Source: an uncultured Oscillospiraceae bacterium (GTDB taxonomy: Bacteria; Bacillota; Clostridia; Oscillospirales; Oscillospiraceae). From it: DNA of 64,000 nt. Position 1 is the stretch's first letter. Every line of letters begins with the position of its first letter. This document shows, in pieces, positions 41,255 to 49,529 of the stretch. Where the stretch lies: positions 1 to 64,000 of the forward strand of contig CAKUAS010000007.1 of NCBI GenBank assembly GCA_934636655.1. Reading direction: 5' to 3'. The translations under genes and the position numbers were made by a program. The notes under the pieces were generated by a model. The model worked only from the letters and a program-made list of their open reading frames with translations, ran no database searches and was not told where the DNA came from.

Positions 41255-42436
41255 TTATCTTTTCCTCCTCACCGCAGTTGACGGTATCATTGCGTTTTCT
41301 CTGTATTTTGCAACGGTGCGGCGTGATATGCTCACGCCCTTTTCGCTGAGCTTCTCGGCTATCGACTTGTCGCTTAGCGGGGAACTCGGGTCCTCTTCAC
41401 CTATCATCGTCTTTATCATTTGCAGCACGCCGTCCTCCGTCATATCGTCGCCGGCAGCATCCTGCCTGAAGAAATCGGCTAAGCAGAACACTCCCCACCG
41501 GCAGGATACATACTTGCTTCTGACCGTGCGCGAAACGGTAGACGTATGGACTCCGAGGCTGGATGCAAGCTCCACCATTGTAAGCGGCTTTAAAGGCGAT
41601 ACACCGTCACTGAAGAAATCCTTCTGCACCTCCAGTATTCTCTCGGCGCAGGCCAACAGCATCGATGCTCTGCGGTCGATACAGCTCATTGCCCATTTTG
41701 CCTGTGTCAGCTTTTCCTTAAAATATGTGCGTTCCTCGGGCGAAAGATCCTCACGCTGCGACATATCGAGATAAAACGAGTCGATACCGTAGGTCGGCAT
41801 ATACCTGTCAGCCAGCGCAACCGCAAGCCCGTTATTATCATGCACGATCTCAACGTCGGGCCGAACATAAACAGTCTGCCCGCCGCCATAATAACCGTTG
41901 GATGGGTTCGGCTCAAGCTCGGAAATAAGCGTCCTTGCCTGTTCGACACGGCGAACCGTTACATTAAGCTTCGCTGCAATATATTTGAGCTGTCCCTTTG
42001 CAAGCCTGTCAAGATACTCAAGGCATATTTTCTCCGCCACCGCATCACCAGTTCCGCGGCGTTTTAATTGTATCAGCAGGCATTCACCGAGGTTTCTTGC
42101 TCCGACTCCAGCCGGTTCAAGAGACTGGAACACCTTCACGGCATTATCATAGCGTTCCGCACTGTCTCCGAAAGGATAAAGCGCAGGCTCTCTTTCCGGC
42201 AAATAGCCCCTCTCATCCATTTCTTCGGCAAGCCAGCGCAGTTCATGCCGCAGAAGCTCGGGAATACGCAGATAGTTTATCTGCTCTTTCACGCTTTCCA
42301 AAAGAGTATTGTGCGGCTTATCTGCGATAGTGCGGGACACAACGTTCGGGTCTGAAGCCGCATGAGGAGAATATTGTCTTTCGCCTCCCGGAATACGCTC
42401 GCGCGGCGGTTTTATTTCGATAAGGGGGTTTTCCAT
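41255..42436 (-). CDS. rpoN: RNA polymerase sigma-54 factor, reading frame after the in-frame TAG
   Basis: From ATG 42436 the 393 residues cover the core-binding region, the HTH (VELASSLGVHTSTVSRTVRSK) and the RpoN box RRTVAKYRE near the C-terminus. The family's region I is absent from this stretch, because it is encoded just upstream in the same frame and cut off by TAG 42443-42445. Translation might restart at ATG 42436, seven bases past the stop, though no ribosome site precedes it. Sigma-54 without region I is known to lose enhancer-dependence. The gene could be a pseudogene, a truncated sigma factor or a read-through product. Confidence 0.85.
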   Translation of the reverse strand: MENPLIEIKPPRERIPGGERQYSPHAASDPNVVSRTIADKPHNTLLESVKEQINYLRIPELLRHELRWLAEEMDERGYLPEREPALYPFGDSAERYDNAVKVFQSLEPAGVGARNLGECLLIQLKRRGTGDAVAEKICLEYLDRLAKGQLKYIAAKLNVTVRRVEQARTLISELEPNPSNGYYGGGQTVYVRPDVEIVHDNNGLAVALADRYMPTYGIDSFYLDMSQREDLSPEERTYFKEKLTQAKWAMSCIDRRASMLLACAERILEVQKDFFSDGVSPLKPLTMVELASSLGVHTSTVSRTVRSKYVSCRWGVFCLADFFRQDAAGDDMTEDGVLQMIKTMIGEEDPSSPLSDKSIAEKLSEKGVSISRRTVAKYRENAMIPSTAVRRKR

Positions 42437-42553
42437 CGACAGCTAGTTTATATAAGCCTCAAGCTCATGTGAATTCATCTGCAGCAGCTTCATCGACTGC
42501 TGCATTTGATGACTGAGAACAGTCTTCTGCTCATTCGTAAGCTTCATACTCAT
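42437..42553 (-). other. rpoN: 5' part of rpoN (region I) with in-frame amber codon
   Basis: ATG 42553, with AAAGGGGG upstream, opens a frame reading the hallmark of sigma-54 region I (MKLTNEQKTVLSHQMQQSMK, LLQMNSHELEAYIN). It then hits TAG at 42443-42445 and continues LSMENPLIEI into the main reading frame. The conserved residue at the TAG position is usually Gln or Glu, so a single C-to-T or G-to-T change explains it. All flanking codons are intact. Confidence 0.88.
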
Positions 42554-42657
42554 ATTGCCGCCCCCTTTGTCCCGGTTTTTCGTGAGTTATTATATCATTT
42601 TTTCTTTGCTTTTTCTACAGTTTTATATGTGCTGAAAAACTCTTTATATTCGCGCCG

Positions 42658-42678
42658 TTTCGTGATATAATCACGAAA
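42658..42678 (+). promoter_or_regulatory. Promoter of the lipoprotein gene with palindrome over the -10
   Basis: TTTCGTGAT (42658-42666) and ATCACGAAA (42670-42678) form a perfect dyad centred on the -10 TATAAT (42666-42671). A -35-like TTTATA lies 17 bp upstream. Binding here would block polymerase, so repression is expected. Confidence 0.6.
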
Positions 42679-42707
42679 AACAGGATCTTCCGAAAGGAGC
42701 TGACGAT

Positions 42708-43595
42708 ATGAAAAAAACGCTAAGTGCAATACTCGCCCTTACGCTCGCGTTTTCCCTGTGCGCATGCTCAAATAACGGCGGTGAGGCTCCGGCAGAGCCC
42801 ACGGATACGCCGGTACCCACGCAGGATCTTTCCGTCTACGAAAAATCCGAAGGCAAGCTTGAGAGCGAAGTCTGGTATAACGCAAACGGCCTTAAATTCA
42901 ACACCATAAAATACGAATACGACGGCAGCGGAGCTCTCGTAAAAGAAACGACTCTCGGTATAAACGACGAGCCCGTCGGATACAAGGAGTACATCCTCAA
43001 CGCAGACGGCCTTGCCGAAACGATGATAAGCTATGTTGCCAGCGGCCCCGAGGAGTATACCGAGGAGTACCGCGTTTTGTATGAGTATAATGAGACGGGA
43101 CTCAAGATGAAAGAATCGAGCATGATAGACGGCAGCGTGACCGCCTACACGGCCTACGCCTACGAGGGCAAAAACCTTGTAAGCGAAAAGTATTTTGAGG
43201 GTCTTGTGAACGAAGCATCTTTTGAGAGCGTCAAACTCATAAGCGATATTGCGTATGAATATGACGACGCAGGTAAGCTCGTAAAACTCACGCGGCAGGA
43301 CATGCTCGAGGAAAGCGAGACCGTCGAGACCTACAGCTACGACGATAACGGCCGTCTTGCGGAAAAGCAGTCCGCTGCCGACGGCAGTCTCATAAGCCGC
43401 ACCGAGTACAAATACGACGAGCACGGAAATGAGCTGTCCGTCAACATTTACGGCCCCGACGGCACAGCGATCAGCCTAACGTCGAACGAATATGAATACG
43501 ATGAACCGGGCAATGTTATAAAGTGCACGCGCACTCAAGCCGACGGTGAGCAGAACGCTGTAATCGAATACACCTGGAGCTACGTCAAAGGCTGA
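42708..43595 (+). CDS. Lipoprotein with YD/Rhs-like repeats
   Basis: The 295-residue protein has a lipoprotein signal peptide with lipobox LCAC (Cys at residue 19), a Pro/Thr/Glu-rich linker, and about six repeats of the YEYDxxGxLVKxT type (YD repeats) forming a beta-rich extracellular domain. It should be attached to the outer face of the membrane. Its function is unknown; such repeats often bind carbohydrate or form shells. ATG 42708 follows AAAGGAG. The promoter has a strong palindrome. Confidence 0.85.
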   Translation: MKKTLSAILALTLAFSLCACSNNGGEAPAEPTDTPVPTQDLSVYEKSEGKLESEVWYNANGLKFNTIKYEYDGSGALVKETTLGINDEPVGYKEYILNADGLAETMISYVASGPEEYTEEYRVLYEYNETGLKMKESSMIDGSVTAYTAYAYEGKNLVSEKYFEGLVNEASFESVKLISDIAYEYDDAGKLVKLTRQDMLEESETVETYSYDDNGRLAEKQSAADGSLISRTEYKYDEHGNELSVNIYGPDGTAISLTSNEYEYDEPGNVIKCTRTQADGEQNAVIEYTWSYVKG

Positions 43596-43614
43596 CGAAT
43601 TAACAAATAATTTA

Positions 43615-43643
43615 TATATTACGGCCGTGGCTGTGGTAATATA
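43615..43643 (+). promoter_or_regulatory. Inverted repeat in the promoter of the zinc-ribbon operon
   Basis: TATATTAC (43615-43622) and GTAATATA (43636-43643) form a perfect dyad, and the right half overlaps a -10-like TATAAA. It lies 40 bases before the start of the gene at 43683. Confidence 0.4.
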
Positions 43644-43682
43644 AACTATTGTAATATTTAGTTCTATCAAGGTGACTTTTCC

Positions 43683-44090
43683 ATGAGAGAAAAATTTGCG
43701 CGCTTTATGGCAGGACGCTGCGGCATCGATCAGCTCAACAGATTCTTATCCGTCTTAAGCCTTGTGCTCATGATCGTAGCTGTGGTATTCAACGGGACAA
43801 AGTTTTCACGTCCCGTATGGCTCGTCGCTTTTGTTCTGCTTATCTTGGTCTATGCGCGTATGCTGTCGAGAAACCTATATAAACGCAGCGCGGAGAATAA
43901 TCGCTACATGAAAATACGCATGGACATAGGCGGTAAGTTTGAAATGATAAAAGTGCGCTGGACGCAGCGCAAGGACTATAAGTTCTTTACCTGTCCGGCA
44001 TGCCACACGACGCTGAGAGTTCCAAAGCACAAGGGCAAGATAAACATTGTGTGCAAAAAGTGCGGCAATTCGTTCACAGGCAGGACCTGA
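43683..44090 (+). CDS. Two-helix membrane protein with C-terminal zinc ribbon
   Basis: The 135-residue protein has two membrane helices (about residues 22-60), a basic linker, and a zinc ribbon CPACHTTLRVPKHKGKINIVC with a final CKKCG. The family is recognised as a hypothetical zinc-ribbon protein of Firmicutes. It begins an operon with DUF5685 and a DnaJ protein. The start ATG 43683 follows AAGGTGAC. A role in protein quality control is suggested only by the DnaJ neighbour. Confidence 0.75.
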   Translation: MREKFARFMAGRCGIDQLNRFLSVLSLVLMIVAVVFNGTKFSRPVWLVAFVLLILVYARMLSRNLYKRSAENNRYMKIRMDIGGKFEMIKVRWTQRKDYKFFTCPACHTTLRVPKHKGKINIVCKKCGNSFTGRT

Positions 44091-44091
44091 T

Positions 44092-44916
44092 ATGTTCGGC
44101 TTTGTAACGGCAGACTTAGCCGGTCTTACCGAACAGCAACGGCAGCGATATAAGGCGTATTACTGTGGCCTGTGCCGCAGCCTGAGCGAACGCCACGGCA
44201 GTTTGGCTCGTTTTACGCTGACGTACGACATGGCGTTTCTCGTTATGGTGCTTTCCGGCCTGTATGAACCGTATGACCTTCAGGGTGAATCCCCCTGCCC
44301 TGCTCATCCGTTTGGGAAAAGGGCCTTTTTGCAGTCGGAGATCAGCGATTATGCAGCGGATATGAACGTTGCGTTGGCTTATCTCAACTGCCTTGACGAC
44401 TGGAACGATGAAATAAGCGTTCCGGCTCTCGCTTCGGCGAAGGCGCTTGAGCGAGCATACGAAAAGGTCTGCGCAGAGTATCCGCGCCAATGCGAGGTAA
44501 TAAAGCAGTCGATGGCGGAGCTCAAAGTTATCGAAGATCGCAGAGATACGTCGACCGACGCTGCAGCCAAGGCCTTTGGCAGGCTCATGGCGGAGCTTTT
44601 CGTTATGCGGGAGGATCACTGGCAGAACGATCTGCGCGCTTTTGGAATGGCTCTCGGACAATTTGTCTACGTCATGGATGCCTGCGTCGATCTTAAAGGC
44701 GACAAAAGAGCATATAAGTATAACCCCTTCGTTTACCTGTACGGGCGGCTCGATGAGCAGGAAAGGTTCAGGTCCATCCTTGAGCTTCTGCTTGCCGACT
44801 GCGTCAAAAGCTTTGAGCGGCTGCCGATAGTTCAGGATGCGGATATAACAAAAAACATACTGTGCAGCGGCGTGTGGATAAAATTCAACCACCACTACGG
44901 AACAGACAGTAAGTAA
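44092..44916 (+). CDS. DUF5685 protein
   Basis: The 274-residue protein starts MFGFVTAD and has YKAYYCGLCRSLSERHG with a Cys pair, a later LCPAH-like Cys (SPCPAHPFGKR), LNCLDDWNDE and MDACVDLKGDKRAYKYNPF. This matches the DUF5685 family, cytoplasmic, alpha-helical and of unknown function. The helix pattern with DDxxD-like segments recalls isoprenoid-synthase folds, but that is speculative. It starts one base after the previous stop and ends 11 bases before the DnaJ gene. Confidence 0.8.
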   Translation: MFGFVTADLAGLTEQQRQRYKAYYCGLCRSLSERHGSLARFTLTYDMAFLVMVLSGLYEPYDLQGESPCPAHPFGKRAFLQSEISDYAADMNVALAYLNCLDDWNDEISVPALASAKALERAYEKVCAEYPRQCEVIKQSMAELKVIEDRRDTSTDAAAKAFGRLMAELFVMREDHWQNDLRAFGMALGQFVYVMDACVDLKGDKRAYKYNPFVYLYGRLDEQERFRSILELLLADCVKSFERLPIVQDADITKNILCSGVWIKFNHHYGTDSK

Positions 44917-44927
44917 GGAGCTACCGA

Positions 44928-45554
44928 ATGGCACGGGACCCCTATGAAGTCCTCGGCGTTTCGCGAAACGCGAGCGATGAGGAGATAAAGAAAGCTTACA
45001 GAGAGCTTGCAAAGAAATATCACCCCGACCGCAACCCCGGCGATGCCGCGGCCGCGGCAAAAATGAACGAGATAAACGCCGCTTATGATCAGATCAAAAA
45101 CGGCGAAACCGGCCAGTCCGGCGGCTACGGCGGATATAACGGTTACGGCGGCTTTGGCGGTTTTTCAGGCTATGGCGCATATGAGCAGCCGCAGGAGCGC
45201 GCAGAATGCCGTGCAGCTGTAAACTACATACGCAACGGCAGATATAACGAAGCGCTCACCGCGCTCTCGCAGGTTCCGCTTGCCGAGCGTGACGGACGCT
45301 GGTACTATCTCAGCGCCGTTGCGAACATGTATCTCGGCAACAAAATAAACGCTCTTGAGGATGCAAAGCGCGCGGTCGAAATTGATCCCGACAATCCGAA
45401 CTATCGCCAGCTTCTGAACAGGTTGGAGAATAACGGCCAGTATTATCAGCAGTACAGCGGGAACTACAGCAACTCCTGCTGCGTCTGTGATGACTGCTGC
45501 ACCTCGTATCTGTGCTGCTCATGCCTTACGCCATGGGGCGGTATGTGCTGCTAA
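44928..45554 (+). CDS. DnaJ-domain protein with TPR segment and cysteine-rich tail
   Basis: The 208-residue protein has an N-terminal J domain (residues 1-58) with the HPD motif (YHPDRNPGD), a Gly/Tyr/Phe-rich linker (65-85), a TPR-like helical part (90-165) and a C-terminal tail with ten or more cysteines (CCVCDDCC, LCCSC, final CC). It should recruit an Hsp70 (DnaK). The Cys tail could bind zinc or be palmitoylation-like, which is unknown. ATG 44928 follows AAGGAG. It is the last gene of the operon. Confidence 0.88.
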   Translation: MARDPYEVLGVSRNASDEEIKKAYRELAKKYHPDRNPGDAAAAAKMNEINAAYDQIKNGETGQSGGYGGYNGYGGFGGFSGYGAYEQPQERAECRAAVNYIRNGRYNEALTALSQVPLAERDGRWYYLSAVANMYLGNKINALEDAKRAVEIDPDNPNYRQLLNRLENNGQYYQQYSGNYSNSCCVCDDCCTSYLCCSCLTPWGGMCC

Positions 45555-45566
45555 AATTGAAATTTT

Positions 45567-45597
45567 CGGCTGAGGCAGAGCCTCAGCCGTTTTCTTT
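45567..45597 (+). terminator. Terminator of the DnaJ operon
   Basis: A 10-bp stem (45567-45576 with 45580-45589) with a 3-nt loop is followed by TTTTCTTTTT. Confidence 0.9.
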
Positions 45598-46647
45598 TTA
45601 TTTAAAAAGCTTATTTATCGTCTCATTCGTGAACGCGTCCAGCGCAGTAAAATCTACGTGAGGATTATACACACGCTCAAGCTCGTCGTGATTTTCCTTC
45701 GCGCGGCGCAGCCAGCGCACTGCCTCGTCTATAAGCTCGCGATGCAGCTTTTCGCGCCTGCGGAGCACAGCCCGCGATGCACGCAGCGCCTCGGGATCGA
45801 CCAGCGCATCGAGCCGCACATGCCGCCAGGGCTCAGGGACATTCATCGCCGAAGCCGATACAAATCCCAGCCCGTATTCGGGCAGCAGCAGTGCATCCAG
45901 CTTTTCCGTACACAGCGGCGATGGGCAGAGCACCGCCTCCGTACCGCGCGCGCTCACCTCCGAACGCATCTCGGCAAGGTAGACGTCTGCAAGGCCACAG
46001 CGATCGTCGAGAAGATATATTCGTTTACATAACGCAAAAATGTCATCCTCCAACACGAGCTCTCCCTTGCAGCTTATACAGCGAACAAATCGAAGCCTTT
46101 CGCGCGGCGCGGCAGCATTTTTCTTAACGCTGCCCAGCTCTCGCAGTGCGGCACTCTGTGCACGTTTTCTTACTTTTTCAATCGTACCGGTACTTATAAG
46201 CTCCGGGATCTCCGCGCGCTCGATGCTCCCTGCCGCCGCGAGGCAGGCATACGCTGCCCTGTACATTGCGCGGTATTTATCCGTAAAATACGCTATGCGC
46301 GGATCCTGTATCTGCTCGCATAAGTGCCCAAGGTTAACATAATCTGAATCATACGCAAAATCACGCGGCTCGCAGACATGCGGCGCGGTGGCATCCATAA
46401 ACCCCAGCTTGAGTTTGGGTATGTACACCGCGTCAAGCGAGTCCGGATCACCCGAGCACAGGACGCACTCCGTATCGTATCCGCGCTCAGCCGCCGCCTG
46501 TGCAATGCGGCGCATGAAGCCCGATTTCCCGCCGCCAGGCCCGGCTTTTATAAGATGCAGAAAGTCCCCCCCGCCACGGCAGAAGCCGTCATAAAGCGAG
46601 TAAAATCCGGCGCAGGAATTTGCGCCGAGAAAGTAATTGACATTCAA
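45598..46647 (-). CDS. P-loop ATPase of the PRK06851 type
   Basis: The 349-residue protein has a Walker A motif near residue 38 (GPGGGKSGFMR) and a second half that repeats the fold without a clear P-loop. It resembles the Firmicutes family annotated PRK06851, of unknown function and often present in spore formers. ATG 46647 follows GGAGGTGAGG. It is convergent with the DnaJ operon and monocistronic. A role in sporulation would be a guess from distribution. Confidence 0.75.
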   Translation of the reverse strand: MNVNYFLGANSCAGFYSLYDGFCRGGGDFLHLIKAGPGGGKSGFMRRIAQAAAERGYDTECVLCSGDPDSLDAVYIPKLKLGFMDATAPHVCEPRDFAYDSDYVNLGHLCEQIQDPRIAYFTDKYRAMYRAAYACLAAAGSIERAEIPELISTGTIEKVRKRAQSAALRELGSVKKNAAAPRERLRFVRCISCKGELVLEDDIFALCKRIYLLDDRCGLADVYLAEMRSEVSARGTEAVLCPSPLCTEKLDALLLPEYGLGFVSASAMNVPEPWRHVRLDALVDPEALRASRAVLRRREKLHRELIDEAVRWLRRAKENHDELERVYNPHVDFTALDAFTNETINKLFK

Positions 46648-46745
46648 TTTGCCTCACCTCCCTGCATTTTATGCCCGAAGGGATGTCCGCGGTGTTCGGA
46701 ATTATTGACAATTCGGCGGCACGATGATAAAATAATTAAGCATTT

Positions 46746-46831
46746 GCCGGTGTGGTGGAATGGTAGACACGGCGGACTTAAAATCCTCTGATGCTTGCGT
46801 CGTGCCGGTTCGAGTCCGGCCACCGGCACCA
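46746..46831 (+). tRNA. tRNA-Leu (anticodon TAA)
   Basis: The 86-nt gene has an acceptor GCCGGTG/CACCGGC, D-arm GTGGAATGGTAGACAC, anticodon loop ACTTAAAAT with TAA, a long class II variable arm (TGATGCTTGCGTCG), T-loop GGTTCGAGTCC and encoded CCA. It reads UUA/UUG codons. Confidence 0.96.
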
Positions 46832-46832
46832 C

Positions 46833-46869
46833 GTCGTCGCAAGCTTAGCATCGCTTGCGACGACTTTTT
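46833..46869 (+). terminator. Terminator of tRNA-Leu
   Basis: A 12-bp stem (46833-46844 with 46853-46864) is followed by five T. It starts two bases after the tRNA. Confidence 0.9.
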
Positions 46870-46980
46870 ATGCTTTGCATTAAAAGTCATCTCGCGCTAC
46901 GCCACTGCTCCTCCTTTCCAAATCGAACCCTCTTCGTTGGGCTTCGATTTGGTTAGTGTTTATGTCCTCAAAATTGTGCC

Positions 46981-47018
46981 AAAAAGCTCAGAGCTCCATG
47001 TGGGGCTCTGAGCTTTTT
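46981..47018 (-). terminator. Terminator of the fumarase-malic enzyme-deacetylase operon
   Basis: AAAAAGCTCAGAGC pairs with GCTCTGAGCTTTTTT around a short loop. It is active in either direction and lies downstream of the deacetylase gene. Another 10-bp stem (CCAAATCGAA/TTCGATTTGG, about 46919-46953) lies between it and the tRNA terminator. Confidence 0.85.
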
Positions 47019-47048
47019 TGATTGTCTGTGACGCTGTATTCATTATTT

Positions 47049-47792
47049 TCAAATATACCACGCACGGCTGTCATAGGGACAGAAACGGTAGGCAAGGCCT
47101 GGGGCAAGCTTATCACCGTTGCGGCACAGGAGCTCGTCAACCCGAACGAACTCAAATCCCTGCTCTGTCAGCGTATCTATCGCGCGCAGTACAGCCGGGA
47201 CGGTCGCATCCTTTGTGTCATGCAGCAGGACGATATCTCCGTCACGCGCGTGCTCCAAAAACCAGTTATAGATATATTCCTCGTCGATATGGACCCAGTC
47301 GCGCGGCGAGGACGACCACAGGATCGCAATACTGTCGATCTTATTCAGCATTGCGCCGGTATAGTAGCCATAGGGCGGGCGCAGAAACTTGGGGTACTCC
47401 CCCGTTATGCTTTCGATGAGCCTGTTTGTACGGTCGATCTCCTCTTGTATCTCGGCATCCGTGTGCTCGAAAAAGCTTATGTGCGACCATGTATGGCAGC
47501 CGATAAGATGGCCGTCGTCGTGCATGGTTTTGACTATCTCGGGTCTTCGCTCGACCTTGCTGCCCATAAGGAAGAAGCTCGCCTTGATATTTCGCTCGCG
47601 CAGTCCATCAAGAAGCTGCTGAGTATGCTTGCCCGGTCCGTCGTCAAACGTAAGGGCTATCTGCTTTTTCGACTGCGAAATATGCTCTGCCGAGTAGGTC
47701 TTCGCATAAGGTGTGAGCAGGAAGCTAACGAGCCCGAACACGAGAATGACCGCAATTATGCCCGCCGACGCACCGAAAAGACGTTTTTTCAT
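47049..47792 (-). CDS. Polysaccharide deacetylase (NodB homology)
   Basis: The 247-residue protein has an N-terminal membrane anchor or signal (residues 5-27) and a NodB domain with TFDDGP, HTWSH, RPPYG and LLHD, the full set of metal and catalytic residues of family 4 esterases. It probably deacetylates peptidoglycan or another wall polymer outside the membrane, like the PdaA/PdaB sporulation enzymes. It overlaps the malic enzyme gene by 4 bases (ATGA), an unexpected partner for a wall enzyme. Confidence 0.9.
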   Translation of the reverse strand: MKKRLFGASAGIIAVILVFGLVSFLLTPYAKTYSAEHISQSKKQIALTFDDGPGKHTQQLLDGLRERNIKASFFLMGSKVERRPEIVKTMHDDGHLIGCHTWSHISFFEHTDAEIQEEIDRTNRLIESITGEYPKFLRPPYGYYTGAMLNKIDSIAILWSSSPRDWVHIDEEYIYNWFLEHARDGDIVLLHDTKDATVPAVLRAIDTLTEQGFEFVRVDELLCRNGDKLAPGLAYRFCPYDSRAWYI

Positions 47793-48961
47793 ATTCTCGC
47801 AACGCCGCTTTTTATCGCCGCAGCCTTGACAGCCTCGGCAACGGTCTCGCCCACGCCCTCGTCAAAAGCCTGCGGCAGAATGTTATCGCAGCTGAGCTCA
47901 CTGTCACTCACCATGCTCGCAAGTGCGTGAGCTGCGGCAAACTTCATCTCGTCGTTTATATCCGAGGCTCTGGCGTCCAGCGCACCGCGGAATATGCCGG
48001 GGAACGCGAGGACATTGTTGATCTGATTTGGATAATCGCTGCGGCCTGTGCTGACGATTGCCGCTCCGGCGCGCTTTGCCTCGTCGGGAAAGATCTCCGG
48101 CGTGGGGTTGGCGCATGCAAATACTATCGCATCTTTTGCCATGGTCTGAACCATCTCGGCTGTAAGAACACCCGGTGCGGACACACCGATGAACACATCG
48201 GCCCCCTCTATCACCTCAGCAAGACTGCCCTTTTCACAGGCGTAATTCGTCATTCCGGCGATCTCCTGCTTTGCAGGATTGAGATCTGGGCGGCCGTTAT
48301 ATATTGCGCCCCTGCGGTCGGTCATTACGACGTTTCCCGCACCTGCTGAAACAAGCAGCTTTATGATGGCGATACCGGCAGCCCCCGCGCCGGAGGTCAC
48401 GATCTTTACGTCCTCAAGGCGCTTACCGACGACCTTGAGCGCATTCATGAGCCCGGCAAGCATGATGACCGCCGTTCCGTGCTGATCGTCGTGGAAAACG
48501 GGGATATCACATCGTTCCTTGAGCTTGCGCTCGATCTCAAAGCAGCGCGGAGCGGAAATATCCTCAAGATTCACGCCGCCAAAGGAGCCTGCCAGCAGCG
48601 CAACGGTGTTCACTATCTCGTCAACGTCCTTACTGCGGATGCATAGAGGGATTGCGTCAACTCCGCCGAATTCTTTAAACAGAAGGCACTTACCCTCCAT
48701 GACCGGCATTCCCGCCTCGGGACCTATATCGCCAAGGCCGAGGACGGCCGTTCCGTCGGTTACGACGGCGACTGTGTTCCAGCGTCGGGTGAGCTCATAG
48801 CTTTTGTTCACGTCCTTTTGTATCTCAAGGCATGGTTCGGCAACGCCCGGAGTGTATGCGAGGCTGAGCGACTGCCTGTCGTTAGCCTTGGTGCGTGCCG
48901 CAATCTCGATCTTCCCCTTGAGCTCATAGTGCATTTTGAGTGATTCTTTCGCGTAGTCCAT
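47789..48961 (-). CDS. NAD-dependent malic enzyme
   Basis: The 390-residue short-form malic enzyme has SLAYTPGVAEPC, the FHDDQHGTA metal/substrate block, a Rossmann GAGAAGIA and CANPTPEI. It converts malate to pyruvate and CO2. It directly follows the two fumarase subunit genes (stop/start TAATG overlap), so fumarate to malate to pyruvate can be made from one mRNA. ATG 48961. Confidence 0.95.
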   Translation of the reverse strand: MDYAKESLKMHYELKGKIEIAARTKANDRQSLSLAYTPGVAEPCLEIQKDVNKSYELTRRWNTVAVVTDGTAVLGLGDIGPEAGMPVMEGKCLLFKEFGGVDAIPLCIRSKDVDEIVNTVALLAGSFGGVNLEDISAPRCFEIERKLKERCDIPVFHDDQHGTAVIMLAGLMNALKVVGKRLEDVKIVTSGAGAAGIAIIKLLVSAGAGNVVMTDRRGAIYNGRPDLNPAKQEIAGMTNYACEKGSLAEVIEGADVFIGVSAPGVLTAEMVQTMAKDAIVFACANPTPEIFPDEAKRAGAAIVSTGRSDYPNQINNVLAFPGIFRGALDARASDINDEMKFAAAHALASMVSDSELSCDNILPQAFDEGVGETVAEAVKAAAIKSGVARI

Positions 48962-49521
48962 TATTTTTCTACCTCTTTTAAATACTGTGCTCTGCCGAGC
49001 TTGTACAAATCATTGCCCTCGCTGTCGATGGCGACCGTCAACGGCATATTCTTAACTTTGAGCCTGCGCACAGCCTCGCAGCCGAGATCCTCCCAGCAAA
49101 CGAGCTCCGCTTTTTCTACGGACGCCGCCATCAGAGCTCCCGCTCCTCCGATCGCCGCCAGATATACGGCACCGTTGCGCACCATTGACTGAACAACTGC
49201 ATCGCTTCGGTTGCCTTTCCCTATCATGATTTTAAGCCCCTCGTCGAGCAGGCGCGGAGAATACGCATCCATTCTGCCGGAGGTCGTAGGACCTGCCGAG
49301 CCTATGCAGCATCCGTCATGCTCCGGCGTTGGGCCGACGTAATAAATCGCACTGCCGTTTAAATCAAACGGCGGCTTTTGGCCATTATCAAGGCATTCGC
49401 AGATGCGCTTGTGCGCAGCGTCGCGCGCGGTATACACCGTACCGGAGAGCAGCACACTGTCCCCTGCTCTGAGCTTTTTGAGTTCTTCTTCCGATGCCGG
49501 AACATTTATCCTGTATTCCAT
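48961..49521 (-). CDS. Fumarate hydratase class I, beta subunit (C-terminal type)
   Basis: The 186-residue protein has AGDSVLLSGTVYTARDAAHKR and GPTPEHDGCCIGSAGPTTSGRMD, signatures of the C-terminal half of iron-sulfur fumarase/tartrate dehydratase. With the alpha subunit it forms the two-subunit oxygen-sensitive enzyme that hydrates fumarate. ATG 49521 follows GAGGTG; the upstream codons at 49533 overlap the previous gene. Confidence 0.93.
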   Translation of the reverse strand: MEYRINVPASEEELKKLRAGDSVLLSGTVYTARDAAHKRICECLDNGQKPPFDLNGSAIYYVGPTPEHDGCCIGSAGPTTSGRMDAYSPRLLDEGLKIMIGKGNRSDAVVQSMVRNGAVYLAAIGGAGALMAASVEKAELVCWEDLGCEAVRRLKVKNMPLTVAIDSEGNDLYKLGRAQYLKEVEK

Positions 49522-49529
49522 CACACACC

